A stretch of 47,152 bases of DNA from Desulfovibrio piger ATCC 29098 (GCF_000156375.1 NZ_DS996359.1:55535-102686), one strand, 5' to 3'; counted from the first letter of the stretch, positions 17,251 to 26,397 are shown. Notes: generated by a model not told the origin, from the letters alone. Translations and numbers: made by a program.

Positions 17251-17415
17251 ATCTGCCTCCGATGGCCTGTCTGTCCTGTGGTCGGGCTACAGGACAACTG
17301 TAGGGCATCGCCAGTCCCGAGGCAAGCCGGGCCACCGCCGTCGCAGGCTCCCCGTATGCGGGAGAGGGGCGCCCCGCGGGAAGGCAGGCCGTATCCCATG
17401 TTGCCCCGCGGACGC

Positions 17416-17442
17416 AAAAAGGGGGAGCCTTGCGGCTCCCCC
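17416..17442 (-). terminator. Terminator of rpsA
   Basis: On the minus strand GGGGGAGCC / GGCTCCCCC with loop GCAA is followed by five T. It lies 28 bases after the rpsA stop. Confidence 0.85.
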
Positions 17443-17470
17443 TTCCTATTCGCAAACCGGTCCGTGAGGA

Positions 17471-19174
17471 CTAGTTGCTTTCCTGAGCGGCCTTCAGCAG
17501 GTCGCCGAGGCTCTGACCGGCTTCCTGGGGACCAGCGTGGAATTCTTTGGGCTTGCGGCGGTCTTCGTCGTCCTTGATCTGCTTGATGGACAGACCCAGG
17601 CGGCGTTCTTCGGCGCTCACGTGGATGACCTTGGCCTGGATTTCCTGACCTTCCTTGTAGAGCTCGGCAGGGCTCTTGATCTTCTTGCTGGAAAGTTCGG
17701 AAACGTGCACCAGACCTTCGATGCCTTCTTCCACTTCCACGAACAGACCGAAGTCGGTGATGTTGGTCACCACGCCCTTCACGGTGCAGCCCACGGGGTA
17801 GGTGCTGGGCACGTGGCCCCACGGATCATCGACCAGCTGCTTGATGCCCAGGGTGAACTTTTCGTTTTCCTGGTCAACGGTCAGCACCTTGGCCTGCACG
17901 GTGTCGCCCACCTTGTAGATCTCGTTGGGATGACGCACCTTCTTGGTCCAGCTGATGTCGGACACGTGGATGAGGCCGTCGATGCCGTCTTCGATACCGA
18001 TGAACATACCGAATTCGGTGATGTTCTTGATGACGCCTTCGAGGATGGTGCCTTCAGGATACTTTTCGGCCACCAGTTCCCAGGGGTTGGGACGGACCTG
18101 CTTCATGCCCAGGCTGATGCGCTTCTTCTCGCCGTCCACACCCAGGATGACGACTTCGACTTCGTCACCGGTGTGCACCATCTGGGAAGGATGACGCAGC
18201 TTGCGGGTCCAGGACATTTCGGAGATGTGCACCAGGCCTTCCACGCCGGGTTCCAGTTCCACGAACGCACCGTAGTCCACCAGGTTGGTGACCTTGCCGG
18301 TGCACTTGGCACCTTCGGGGAAGCGGGCGGAGATGTCCTGCCACGGATCGGGCACCAGCTGCTTGAGGCCCAGGGAGACCTTGTTGTTCTCGCGGTCGAA
18401 GGAGAGCACCTTCAGGGTCAGGTCCTGACCCATGGTGATCATTTCCTTGGGATGGCGGATGCGCTTCCAGCTCATGTCGGTGATGTGCAGCAGGCCGTCC
18501 AGACCGCCCAGGTCCACGAACACGCCGTATTCGGTGATGTTCTTGGCCTTGCCGTGCACGATCTGGCCTTCTTCCAGGGTGCGCAGCAGATCCTGACGCT
18601 TGGAATCACGCTCTTCTTCCAGCAGCACGCGGCGGGAAACGATCACGTTGCTGCGGCGGCGGTTGATCTTCAGCACGCGGAATTCGAATTCCTGGTTGAC
18701 CAGAGCGTCCATGTCGGGCACGGGACGCAGGTCCACATGCGAGCCAGGCAGAAAAGCTTCAACCCCGCCGATGTCCACGGTGTAGCCGCCCTTGATGCGA
18801 CGCACGATGTGGCCCTTGATGACCCGGTTGTTTTCCTGCACGTCTTCGAGCTGGTCAAAGACCTGCATGCGCTTGGCCTTCTCAAAGGACAGCGTGATGG
18901 TGCCTTCCATTTCGTTCTTGCGAACGACGTAGACATCCACACGGTCGCCCACGCTGACGGTCATGTTGCCGGCGGCGTCACGGAACTCGCTGGCCGGGAT
19001 CTGGCCTTCGGACTTGAAGTTCACGTCCACCAGAACATTGTCGTCATCCACGCGAACGATCTCGCCCTTGGTGATAGAGCCTTCTTCGAGGTCGCCGAAG
19101 TCGGGATTGAGATAGTTTTCAAGGGCGCTTTCGAAACTCATTTCGTTTTCGTGCCCGGTTTCCTTGTCTGCCAT
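17471..19174 (-). CDS. rpsA: 30S ribosomal protein S1
   Basis: This 567-residue protein consists of six S1 RNA-binding repeats (for example GKAKNITEYGVFVDLGGLDGL, GKVTNLVDYGAFVELE, GVIKNITEFGMFIGIE, GVVTNITDFGLFVEVE), as in full-length bacterial S1, which holds mRNA on the 30S subunit. Length and repeat number are normal. The frame runs back to 19249; the ATG at 19174 has GGAGG ten bases upstream and gives the start MADKETGHE, while the ATG three codons earlier overlaps that site. A promoter-like pair (TTGTGC, 17 bases, TACTTT) lies about 50 bases upstream and a terminator closes the gene. Confidence 0.96.
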   Translation of the reverse strand: MADKETGHENEMSFESALENYLNPDFGDLEEGSITKGEIVRVDDDNVLVDVNFKSEGQIPASEFRDAAGNMTVSVGDRVDVYVVRKNEMEGTITLSFEKAKRMQVFDQLEDVQENNRVIKGHIVRRIKGGYTVDIGGVEAFLPGSHVDLRPVPDMDALVNQEFEFRVLKINRRRSNVIVSRRVLLEEERDSKRQDLLRTLEEGQIVHGKAKNITEYGVFVDLGGLDGLLHITDMSWKRIRHPKEMITMGQDLTLKVLSFDRENNKVSLGLKQLVPDPWQDISARFPEGAKCTGKVTNLVDYGAFVELEPGVEGLVHISEMSWTRKLRHPSQMVHTGDEVEVVILGVDGEKKRISLGMKQVRPNPWELVAEKYPEGTILEGVIKNITEFGMFIGIEDGIDGLIHVSDISWTKKVRHPNEIYKVGDTVQAKVLTVDQENEKFTLGIKQLVDDPWGHVPSTYPVGCTVKGVVTNITDFGLFVEVEEGIEGLVHVSELSSKKIKSPAELYKEGQEIQAKVIHVSAEERRLGLSIKQIKDDEDRRKPKEFHAGPQEAGQSLGDLLKAAQESN

Positions 19175-19222
19175 GCTTGACATGCCTCCAAACATAATTT
19201 GTCCCCTGTGCGGGGGTGAAAG

Positions 19223-19251
19223 AAAGTAGCAAAAGGAAAGGCAAAGCACAA
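19223..19251 (-). promoter_or_regulatory. Probable rpsA promoter
   Basis: On the minus strand TTGTGC (19251-19246), 17 bases, TACTTT (19228-19223). The leader to the start codon is about 40 bases. Confidence 0.4.
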
Positions 19252-19511
19252 GGCGAAAATGGCCCGGACACGTGTCAGGGCACGCGAAACGGCCTTTTCC
19301 CCGTCATGGACGGCAAACGGAACGTCGTGAAAGGACAGGGAAAAGAGCCCTCCTTTCCTGACAATGGTTCCTGAAAAGAAAAAGGGATGCAGCACCCGGC
19401 AACGCAGGGCCCATCGTCCCGGACGGCCGGGCCGGACAAGGAGCCCCTCCCCCGCCTGCCCACCGCGCTCTGTCCATCGCGGCCTGCTCACCGCAAGAAG
19501 GCCGGAAAAAC
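19252..19511. other. Non-coding gap upstream of rpsA
   Basis: Apart from the rpsA promoter and the methyltransferase terminator at its two edges I see no gene or RNA structure here. Short frames on both strands lack ribosome-binding sites. Confidence 0.35.
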
Positions 19512-19548
19512 GAAAAGCGGGCACACCGTCCGGCGACGGCATGCCCGC
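19512..19548 (-). terminator. Terminator of the RlmM-like methyltransferase gene
   Basis: On the minus strand a hairpin GCGGGCATGCCGTC / GGACGGTGTGCCCGC with a short loop is followed by TTTT. It lies 24 bases beyond the stop. Confidence 0.65.
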
Positions 19549-19571
19549 ATCATGGCGATGGAAAGGATGGC

Positions 19572-20873
19572 CTAGTCGGCCAGCTTCACGAAGGTCAGCT
19601 CATGCTTGTTGCAGGAAAGATGCAGCAGGCGGCCCCCCGGGATGGCCGCGAAGGCCCGCGCCGTCTCGTGGTCGGTCTGGGCCTGGAACTTGAGCGTGCA
19701 GACCACGTTGCGGCAGGCATCGGCCGCCAGCCATTCCTGCACGGTCTCCAGCAGGCGGTCGGGATAGCAGATCATGTCCGAGAACAGCCAGTCCACCTGG
19801 CCCACATGGCGCGGCTCAAGGCCGAAGCCGCTGCCCAGGCAGTGGTTGACGCCGGGCATGGCCGCCACCTGGGGCGCCAGCTCGGCCTTGTCCACGCTGA
19901 ACACGCGGCAGCCCAGCCGCCCCAGCACCCAGGTCCAGCCGCCCGGAGCGGCGCCCAGGTCGATGCACAGTTCCCCCGGCGCGGGCGTGCGCCCGGTCAG
20001 GGTGAAGACCTCCCACAGCTTGAGGTAGGCGCGGCCCGGCGGGTCCTCGCGGTTCTCCACGAACTGCACTTCCCCGTCGGCAAAGGGCGAGGTGGTGCGC
20101 GGCGAGGCCAGCATCAGGTCTTTTTCCCACAGGGTGAAGGCCCCCAGCGGCGCGGACGGGGCGGGCGTGCCGAAATGCAGGGGCCGTGCCGCCACATAGG
20201 GCAGCTGCTCCTGCATGAGACGCAGGCGCCGCACATGCCCGCCGAGGGTGGGGATGTGGGCCCGCCAGTTGCGTTGCAGGGCCGAGAGCTGCCGCGCCCC
20301 GCTGCCGATGGAAGTGATGGGGATCCAGCGCGGTTCCGTCCAGACGTTCTGGGCCCAGGCCGCGGGCTCCGTGCCCCGGGCCAGCACCAGACGCCCGCGC
20401 ACGGTGATGACGCGGTCCCCCAGCTCTTCCAGCAGGGGCTGCATGTAGTCACGCGCCGCCACCTGCACGCTGAAATCTTCTTTGGGCAGGGCCGAACGGG
20501 GCAGGTCGGGCCAGCGACGGGCCAGAAACACCTGCTCCTGCTGCCGTGCCTCGCGCCGCTGTTCCCGGTGCTCCTGCCGCCAGCGGGGCAGGGAGTGGCC
20601 CTCTCCGGCGGCATGTTCCGGCTGTTCCGCCTTCTTGCCCCGGCCCGTTTTGGCCCGGGCGGGAGCCTGCGCTGCCGGCTCCCCGGAAACACGACGCCCG
20701 GAACGGCGGGACGGGCCTTGCCTGTCCGCGCCCTGCTCCGGGCTGGCCTTGCCCCCGCTGCGACGGCGGGGCGCTGAACGTTTTTTCTCTTCCCTGTCGG
20801 CTTCCTGCGGGGCCTGCTCCTCATGGAGGGCGCCACGTCGGGGCGCGGGAAATGATCGGCTGTGCGTACTCAT
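19572..20873 (-). CDS. RlmM-like rRNA 2'-O-methyltransferase
   Basis: This 433-residue protein has an FtsJ-type SAM-dependent methyltransferase domain in its C-terminal half: CIDLGAAPGGWTWVLG (303-318), the acidic FSDMICYP strand and CTLKFQ with the catalytic lysine, ending in the strand LLHLSCNKHELTFVKL. RlmM (YgdE) methylates C2498 of 23S rRNA and shares this order, including a THUMP-like segment before the catalytic domain. Residues ~14-115 are an extremely basic, low-complexity extension rich in Arg, Lys, Gln and Glu, absent from E. coli RlmM. The ATG at 20873 lacks a strong ribosome-binding site; the frame extends to 21263 but that part overlaps the riboswitch region and looks non-coding. 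Confidence 0.8.
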   Translation of the reverse strand: MSTHSRSFPAPRRGALHEEQAPQEADREEKKRSAPRRRSGGKASPEQGADRQGPSRRSGRRVSGEPAAQAPARAKTGRGKKAEQPEHAAGEGHSLPRWRQEHREQRREARQQEQVFLARRWPDLPRSALPKEDFSVQVAARDYMQPLLEELGDRVITVRGRLVLARGTEPAAWAQNVWTEPRWIPITSIGSGARQLSALQRNWRAHIPTLGGHVRRLRLMQEQLPYVAARPLHFGTPAPSAPLGAFTLWEKDLMLASPRTTSPFADGEVQFVENREDPPGRAYLKLWEVFTLTGRTPAPGELCIDLGAAPGGWTWVLGRLGCRVFSVDKAELAPQVAAMPGVNHCLGSGFGLEPRHVGQVDWLFSDMICYPDRLLETVQEWLAADACRNVVCTLKFQAQTDHETARAFAAIPGGRLLHLSCNKHELTFVKLAD

Positions 20874-21074
20874 GCGGCCAGCATAGCCCAAAGACCGGCC
20901 AAGGCCAAGCGTCCGCCTGCCGTTCCCGGCGCCCGGGGATGCTGCGTCCGGCGAAAAAGCCCCCCGTGCGTCCTGCGGCCTGCGTTGCCCGCGCCGCGAC
21001 GACCGGCCGCACCGGGCCCTCCCGCGCATCCCCTGCCCCGCCATATCATCCGCCCGGCTTGACTTTTGTGCCCC

Positions 21075-21245
21075 AAACCGTTTCTGATGGCGCAGCCATG
21101 CGGGGAATTCCGTGTGAATCGGAAACAGTCGCGCTGCGGTAAGAGGGTACGGAGCTTCTTTGGCGACACGCCACGACAGCCAGCCGTCACGGTGAAGGCG
21201 AAGCAAAGGCCCGGAGGCATGCCTCCCCATTCCCTCAAGTCCGAA
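21075..21245 (+). promoter_or_regulatory. Cobalamin (B12) riboswitch
   Basis: The segment has the conserved order of the AdoCbl element: CAGCCATGCGGGGAA, CCGTGTGAATCGG, ACAGTCGCGCTGCGGTAA and, further on, the ACAGCCAG / GGTGAAGGCG block. It ends about 45 bases before the start of the CbiK gene and should reduce that gene's expression when cobalamin is plentiful. Confidence 0.88.
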
Positions 21246-21291
21246 TACCCGCCCCATCCCCAACCTTTCAACGCGTCATTGAGGAGGTTCC

Positions 21292-22179
21292 ATGCGTCAC
21301 ATCCCCACAACACCCCTGCGCTCCACGCTGCTGGCCCTGCTGCTCACCCTCTGCCTGGCCCTGCCTGCCCTGGCGGCCCAGAAGGAAGGCCTGCTGCTGG
21401 TGGCTTTCGGCACCAGCGTGCCCGAGGCCCAGCCGGCCCTGACCGCCATCGACAAGGAATTCAAGGCCGCCTTCCCCCACAGCCCCGTGGTCTGGGCCTA
21501 TACCTCCAGCATCATCCGGGCCAAGCTGGAAAAGAGGGGCGTGCACATCGGTGACGTGACCGCCGGTCTGGAAGAGCTGGCCCGGCAAAAGGTGGACGTG
21601 GTGCGCGTCCAGTCCCTGCACGTGGTGGCCGGTGAGGAATTCAGCGAGATGGAGCGCCTGCTCGTCAGCTGGCTGGCCCGTCACCCCGATACGTTCAAGG
21701 CCGTCTATCTGGGCCGCCCGCTGCTGGAATCCCGGCAGGACGCCGAAGATGTCTGCCGCGCAGTCCTCGGCGCCACCGAAGGCCAGCGCAAGCCCGGCGA
21801 GCTGCTGGCCCTCATGGGCCACGGCCAGAGCCACGGCCGGGGCGACATGGTCATCGAAGGCATGCGTTCCACCCTCTCTTTTGCCGACAACCTGGCCGTG
21901 CTGGCCACGGTGGAAGGCTCGCACGGTTTCGATCAGGTGCTTGCCGCCATCAAGACCAGCCGCGCGTCCGTCATCTGGCTCCAGCCCTTCATGGTGGTGG
22001 CCGGGGACCACGCCCGTAACGACCTGGCCGGTGACGAGCCCGACTCCTGGGCCTCGCAGATCCGCGCCCTGGGCCTCACCCCCCGCCCCGTGCTCACCGG
22101 TCTGGGCGAGCTGCCCGGCGTGCGCGCAGTCTTCGTGCGCCATGCCCGCGACAGCCGGGACGATCTGCTGAAGCAGTAA
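21292..22179 (+). CDS. cbiK: Periplasmic sirohydrochlorin cobaltochelatase (CbiK family)
   Basis: This 295-residue protein starts with a signal peptide (RSTLLALLLTLCLALPALA, cleavage near residue 29), so it should be exported. The mature part is a class II chelatase: LLLVAFGTSVPEAQPAL at the start, ligand histidines in LMGHGQSHGRGD (His177) and VVAGDHARNDLAGDEPDSW (His240). Desulfovibrio vulgaris has both a cytoplasmic and a periplasmic, haem-binding CbiK; this one fits the periplasmic form, whose role may be in metal or haem handling rather than B12 synthesis alone. I could not assign the haem-ligand histidine. GGAGG lies five bases before the ATG, and a cobalamin riboswitch precedes the gene. 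Confidence 0.92.
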   Translation: MRHIPTTPLRSTLLALLLTLCLALPALAAQKEGLLLVAFGTSVPEAQPALTAIDKEFKAAFPHSPVVWAYTSSIIRAKLEKRGVHIGDVTAGLEELARQKVDVVRVQSLHVVAGEEFSEMERLLVSWLARHPDTFKAVYLGRPLLESRQDAEDVCRAVLGATEGQRKPGELLALMGHGQSHGRGDMVIEGMRSTLSFADNLAVLATVEGSHGFDQVLAAIKTSRASVIWLQPFMVVAGDHARNDLAGDEPDSWASQIRALGLTPRPVLTGLGELPGVRAVFVRHARDSRDDLLKQ

Positions 22180-22185
22180 GAGAAG

Positions 22186-22270
22186 ATGCCGCCAGGGGGA
22201 GAAGGGGCCCCTTTTGGAAAAGGGTCTCCCTTCTCCCCCTGGAACCCCCTCTTCCCCCCTAAAACTTTTT
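22186..22270 (+). repeat. Dispersed hairpin element, type B, copy 1
   Basis: An inverted repeat CCAGGGGGAGAAGGG...CCCTTCTCCCCCTGG (22192-22242) with inner T4/A4 tracts, then a C-rich tail ending AAAACTTTTT. It begins directly after the cbiK stop. Confidence 0.75.
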
Positions 22271-22392
22271 CTCCGGTCCGGCCGGATGGTCCCCGTCGCT
22301 GCCTGAAGGCCAGGGCATCCGGCACGGGACAGGCATCCCGCCCCCCCGCCAGCCGGACGACCGCAGGTGCGGCATCACATCTTTCAGCTAGC

Positions 22393-22424
22393 AAAAAAGG
22401 ACGCCACGCGTGGCGTCCTTTTTT
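22393..22424. terminator. Bidirectional terminator between convergent genes
   Basis: Six A, the perfect palindrome GGACGCCACG / CGTGGCGTCC and six T. It separates cbiK from the CoA-ligase gene on the other strand. Confidence 0.8.
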
Positions 22425-22605
22425 ACTGGCTCTGTTCCGGTGTGCCGAAAACGGTACGTCCGTTTCCCCCTGAAGGCCGCTCCTTCCTCTTGATACCGAA
22501 AAGCAGCCGCTCACCACTCCGCCCACTTGCCGCCCTTCTTCCGTGCGACCGGGGGACGGACGCACGAAGAGAGCCCGCCGGGATCGGGCGGGCCGTCACT
22601 GATCC

Positions 22606-22689
22606 GAATAAAAGTTTTTGGGAGGGATGGGGGGAGCTTGAGGGGGGAAGGGGCGACCTTTTTTCAAAAAGGGCCCCCTTCCCCCTCAA
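22606..22689 (-). repeat. Dispersed hairpin element, type B, copy 2
   Basis: Inverted orientation relative to copy 1: tail AATAAAAGTTTTTGGGAGGG first, then the inverted repeat 22638-22689 with inner T6/A5. It lies 15 bases beyond the stop of the CoA-ligase gene. Confidence 0.75.
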
Positions 22690-22703
22690 AAAACGACCAC
22701 CGC

Positions 22704-23984
22704 CTAGCGCAGGTCGGTGACGCGCTTGGACTTGCTGAAGGTACGGGGCAGGCTGGCGTGGTCGGCGAGCTTCACGGCCACGCGGGCCAGCAGGGACTTG
22801 TGCAGACGCTGCTCTAGCGCGGCCACCAGCTGGGCATCGCCGCCGGAGGTGGCGCCCTGGGCACGTTCCACGGTCAGGGTCATGTGGTCCAGCGAGCGGT
22901 CGTCGCGGGTCAGTTCCACATGATATTCGCCGCCCAGCTCGGGGAAGGCGCCGATGACGTCCATGATCTGGCCGGGGTAGATGTTGACGCCGCGGTAGAT
23001 GATCATGTCGTCGGAACGGCCGAGGATGCGGTCATGGCGGGGCATGCTGAGGCCGCAGGGGCAGTCGCCGGGCAGCAGGCGGGAAAGGTCGTGGGTGCGG
23101 TAACGCAGCAGGGGCACGGCCTCCTTGCGCAGGCTGGTGACCACCATCTCGCCCACTTCGCCTTCGGGCACGGGCTGCAGGGTCTCGGGATCGAGGATCT
23201 CGATGATGAACATGTCGGCCCAGTAGTGCAGGCCGTTGTGCTCGTCGCAGTCGATGGCTGTACCGGGGCCGTACATTTCGGTCATGCCCGCGATGTCATA
23301 GCTGCTTTCCAGACCCAGTTTGCTCTCGATGGCCAGGCGCATCTTTTCGCTGCGGATCTCCGAGCCGCAGATGACCTTGCGCAGCTTGAGCTTGTCGCGG
23401 ATACCGGCGCGCTCCACTTCTTCGGCCAGCAGCAGGGCCATGGAGGCCGTGGCGCCGAAACAGGTGGAGCCCATGTCGCGCAAAAGCTGCAGATGCATCT
23501 CCAGGTTGCCGGGGCCCACGGGGATGGTGAGCATGCCGAAGCGCTCGCTGCCCAGCTGGAAGCCCGCACCGGCCGTCCACAGGCCGTAGCCCACGGCCAC
23601 CTGCATGCGGTCCATGGGGGTCAGGCCCGCCATCTCGTAGCAGCGGGCCATCTGCAGGGTGAAGTTGTTCACGTCATTGGCCGTGTAGGCCAGGATCTTG
23701 CGCTTGCCCGTGGTGCCGCTGGAGGCATGGATGCGCACCACTTCCTCTTCGGGCACGCAGAGCAGGGGCAGGGGATAGCCTTCGCGCAGGTCTTCCACGT
23801 CCACGGTGGGCAGACGGCGCAGATCGTCCAGCGAGGTGATGTCGTCGGGCGTGACGCCGCAGGCTTCCAGACGTTTGCGGTACTGGGGGGACTTGAAGGC
23901 CTGGCGCACGGTGAAACGCAGGCCTTCCAGCTGCTGGCGGGCGATCTCTTCGGGAGAAAGCCGGGGGATGAAACGGTGAGTCAT
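22704..23984 (-). CDS. Phenylacetate-CoA ligase-family (PaaK-like) protein
   Basis: This 426-residue adenylate-forming enzyme has the P-loop HASSGTTGKRKILAYT (~87-102), the YGPGTAIDCDEHNGLHYW region, RYRTHDLSRLLPG with the ribose-binding Asp, and the C-terminal hinge RSDDMIIYRGVNIYPGQI, exactly in PaaK order and length (about 430). Such enzymes activate phenylacetate, indoleacetate or other aryl acids as CoA thioesters. Substrate is not predictable; no phenylacetate catabolic genes are adjacent, and in anaerobes these ligases often work with indolepyruvate oxidoreductases. AAGGAG precedes the ATG by nine bases. The gene stands alone, ending just before a type B hairpin element. Confidence 0.9.
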   Translation of the reverse strand: MTHRFIPRLSPEEIARQQLEGLRFTVRQAFKSPQYRKRLEACGVTPDDITSLDDLRRLPTVDVEDLREGYPLPLLCVPEEEVVRIHASSGTTGKRKILAYTANDVNNFTLQMARCYEMAGLTPMDRMQVAVGYGLWTAGAGFQLGSERFGMLTIPVGPGNLEMHLQLLRDMGSTCFGATASMALLLAEEVERAGIRDKLKLRKVICGSEIRSEKMRLAIESKLGLESSYDIAGMTEMYGPGTAIDCDEHNGLHYWADMFIIEILDPETLQPVPEGEVGEMVVTSLRKEAVPLLRYRTHDLSRLLPGDCPCGLSMPRHDRILGRSDDMIIYRGVNIYPGQIMDVIGAFPELGGEYHVELTRDDRSLDHMTLTVERAQGATSGGDAQLVAALEQRLHKSLLARVAVKLADHASLPRTFSKSKRVTDLR

Positions 23985-24279
23985 GGAACTGTCTCCTTGA
24001 GATCATGGACCGGGGCAACAGGCACCACAGGGAGCCGCCGGGACACATCGCCGCAAGACGGTATCTGCCCTGTGCCGGGAACGGCAACCGGCTGAGCGTT
24101 TTCCAGCCGGAAAGGCCGAAAGCGCCCGCCACAGTTCGCCGCCCGTCATTGTGCGCGTTTTTGCCCCAATGGGCAACAGGGAGGAACAGGCGAAGGGAAG
24201 GGGCGCTCACGCTCCGTCGGGTGCGCCATAGGGATGAGCCCCGCGTCCCTCTCCATCGGATCCCCCCGGCAGAAGGACA
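23985..24279. other. Gap between sfsA and the CoA-ligase gene
   Basis: Both neighbours run leftward, so this gap holds the ligase's upstream region. I see no RNA gene, repeat or convincing -35/-10 pair. Confidence 0.3.
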
Positions 24280-25068
24280 TCACAGCCCGGCGGGACGGGG
24301 CGCCACGGGCAGCAGGCCTTCCAGCTCGATACCGGCAGGGCTCACCGAGGCGCGGTAAGGATAGATCTCCACCCCGGCATCCATCGCCTCATAGAACAGG
24401 GCCGCATAGGCGGGGTCCACCACGTCCGCCGGACCGAAGCAATGGCCGTCCGGGCGCTGCACCAGATAGAACATGGCCGCGCGCTCGCCGCAGCGCACGA
24501 TGTCCATGAGCTCGCGCAGATGCTTCTGGCCGCGCTCCGTGGCCGCATCGGGGAAGCAGGCCACGCCGTCTTCCACCATGGTCACGTTCTTGCACTCCAC
24601 CCACAGGGGCGGCAGATCCGGCCCGGTGAGGCAGGCATCCAGGCGGCTCTCGCCGCGTTTGGCCTCCCGACGGCATTGCGTATATCCGGCGGCAAAGTCC
24701 AGCCGCCCGGCATGGAAGGCAGCTTCTATCATGCGGTTGGGCACGCTGGTGTTGACGCCCACCCAAAAGCCCCGGCCCGGGGCGGGCCCGTCCGTGTCAT
24801 CCTCCCCGCCGGGCAGGGGCGGCACGGCACGCTCGGCCAGCCAGACGGCTTCCTGCGTATAGGGCAGTTTGCGCGCCGGATTGGCCGCGGGCGAGGCCAG
24901 CAGCGGGGCCCCGGCCAGGGTCAGGCCCAGCATGCTGCCGGAATTGTTGCTGTGCACCCAGACGTTCTGGCCGTCCAGCAGCATCTCCACACTGAAGCGC
25001 TTGTAACGCCTGATGAAACGCCCCACCACACAGCCTTGGGGAAGGGGCAGCAACGGTGTTTTTTCCAT
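24280..25068 (-). CDS. sfsA: SfsA-family DNA/RNA nuclease
   Basis: This 262-residue protein follows the SfsA layout: an OB-like N-terminal part ([31 protein letters not shown], split here), then a nuclease-fold domain with [10 protein letters not shown] (Asp), [29 protein letters not shown] (the E-x-K core in VECKN), and the ending [19 protein letters not shown]. SfsA was first described as a sugar fermentation stimulator and later shown to be a nuclease; its physiological role is unsettled. The usual NTGR signature is NSGSM here, and residues ~85-105 contain an acidic, glycine-rich insert that accounts for its above-average length. AAGGA lies eight bases before the ATG. It is divergent from the aminotransferase gene. 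Confidence 0.87.
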   Translation of the reverse strand: MEKTPLLPLPQGCVVGRFIRRYKRFSVEMLLDGQNVWVHSNNSGSMLGLTLAGAPLLASPAANPARKLPYTQEAVWLAERAVPPLPGGEDDTDGPAPGRGFWVGVNTSVPNRMIEAAFHAGRLDFAAGYTQCRREAKRGESRLDACLTGPDLPPLWVECKNVTMVEDGVACFPDAATERGQKHLRELMDIVRCGERAAMFYLVQRPDGHCFGPADVVDPAYAALFYEAMDAGVEIYPYRASVSPAGIELEGLLPVAPRPAGL

Positions 25069-25113
25069 GGACCATCCTTGAAAGGGATACGGGGCCGCAG
25101 CGAAGGGCCCTCG

Positions 25114-25142
25114 TTTACAGTCAGATATGAACCTGATAGGCT
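25114..25142 (+). promoter_or_regulatory. Probable promoter of the aminotransferase gene
   Basis: TTTACA (25114-25119), 17 bases, TAGGCT (25137-25142), in the 140-base gap between divergent genes, 66 bases before the start codon. Confidence 0.45.
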
Positions 25143-25208
25143 ATTGCGCCGTGACCGGAGCGGGCGCGCCGCAGTCCGGCCACTCCTATTCCAGGCAAGG
25201 AGCACCCT

Positions 25209-26387
25209 ATGCAGATTTCCGAACGTGTGCGCACCATGAAGCCCTCGCTGACCCTCAGCGTCAACACCCGCGCCATGGAGTTGCGGGCCCAGGGCATACA
25301 AGTCACCAGCCTGGCCGTGGGCGAGCCGGACTTCCCCACCCCCAAGCATATCTGTGAGGCCGCCAAGGCCGCCATCGACGCCAACTTCTGCCGCTACACG
25401 GCCGTGCCCGGCATCCCCGAGCTGCGGGCCGCGGTGGGCGGTTACTTCAAAAAATTCTACGGCGAGGACATCGCCCCCGAATGCACCATCGTTTCCGCCG
25501 GCGGCAAGCATGCCCTGTACAACTTCATGCAGGCCTCCATCAACCCCGGTGACGAAGTGCTGCTGCCCGCCCCCTACTGGGTCAGCTATCCCTACACCAT
25601 CCAGCTGGCCGGCGGCGTGCCCGTCATCGTGCAGGCCTCGCTGGAGCAGGGTTTCAAGGTCACGCCCGAGATGCTGGACGCCAAGTGCACCGACAAGACC
25701 AAGCTGCTGGTGCTCAACACGCCCAGCAACCCCACGGGTGCCGTCTACAATGCCGAGGAACTGGCCGCCATCCTGGACTGGGCCGACAGCCGCGACGTCT
25801 ACGTGCTGACCGACGAGATCTATGACCAGCTGGTCTTCGCCCCGGCCAAGATGGCCAGCGCCGTGCACCACTTCGCCAAGAATCCCGAAAAGGTGGCCAT
25901 CCTCAACGGCGTTTCCAAGAGCTTCGCCATGACCGGCTGGCGCGTGGGCTATGTGGTGGCCCATCCCGAGATCATCAAGAAGATGTCCAGCATGCAGGGC
26001 CACTGCACGTCCAACATCTGCTCCATCTCGCAAAAGGCCGCCCTGGCTGGCCTTACCGGCCCTCTGGATTTCCTGGGCGAGATGCGCGGCGCCTTCCAGC
26101 GCCGCCGCGACCTGGCCATGGACATCATCAACGGCTGGGATTTCGCCTCCTGCCCCTGCCCGGACGGCGCCTTCTACCTGTTCGTGGACGTGCGCAAATG
26201 CTTCGGCGGCACGGTCAAGAACTCCACCGAGCTCTGCACCTGGCTGCTGGACAAGGCCCGCGTGGCCGTGGTGCCCGGTGCCGCCTTCGGTGACGACAAC
26301 TGCATCCGCTTCTCCTACGCCGTCAGCGACGACACCCTGCGCGACGCCCTGCAGCGCATCGGCGACGCCCTGTCCCAGCTGCGGTAG
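25209..26387 (+). CDS. Class I/II PLP-dependent aminotransferase (aspartate aminotransferase type)
   Basis: This 392-residue enzyme matches subgroup I-gamma aspartate aminotransferases: SLAVGEPDFPTP near the start, YTAVPGIPELR, TIVSAGGKHALYN, NTPSNPTGAVY, LTDEIYDQLVF and the PLP lysine in NGVSKSFAMTGWRVGY, then the C-terminal arginine in NCIRFSYAVSD. It would interconvert aspartate and oxaloacetate (or a related pair) in the cytoplasm. AAGGAG lies seven bases before the ATG. Threonine synthase follows 470 bases downstream on the same strand, so aspartate-family amino acid synthesis is a plausible shared theme, although hairpin elements and a terminator separate them. Confidence 0.92.
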   Translation: MQISERVRTMKPSLTLSVNTRAMELRAQGIQVTSLAVGEPDFPTPKHICEAAKAAIDANFCRYTAVPGIPELRAAVGGYFKKFYGEDIAPECTIVSAGGKHALYNFMQASINPGDEVLLPAPYWVSYPYTIQLAGGVPVIVQASLEQGFKVTPEMLDAKCTDKTKLLVLNTPSNPTGAVYNAEELAAILDWADSRDVYVLTDEIYDQLVFAPAKMASAVHHFAKNPEKVAILNGVSKSFAMTGWRVGYVVAHPEIIKKMSSMQGHCTSNICSISQKAALAGLTGPLDFLGEMRGAFQRRRDLAMDIINGWDFASCPCPDGAFYLFVDVRKCFGGTVKNSTELCTWLLDKARVAVVPGAAFGDDNCIRFSYAVSDDTLRDALQRIGDALSQLR

Positions 26388-26397
26388 AGGATGTTTC

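Noticed and set aside
17537..19180. 547-codon plus-strand frame opposite rpsA
   Set aside because: Mirror of the S1 repeats; the periodic composition is produced by the repeats on the other strand.
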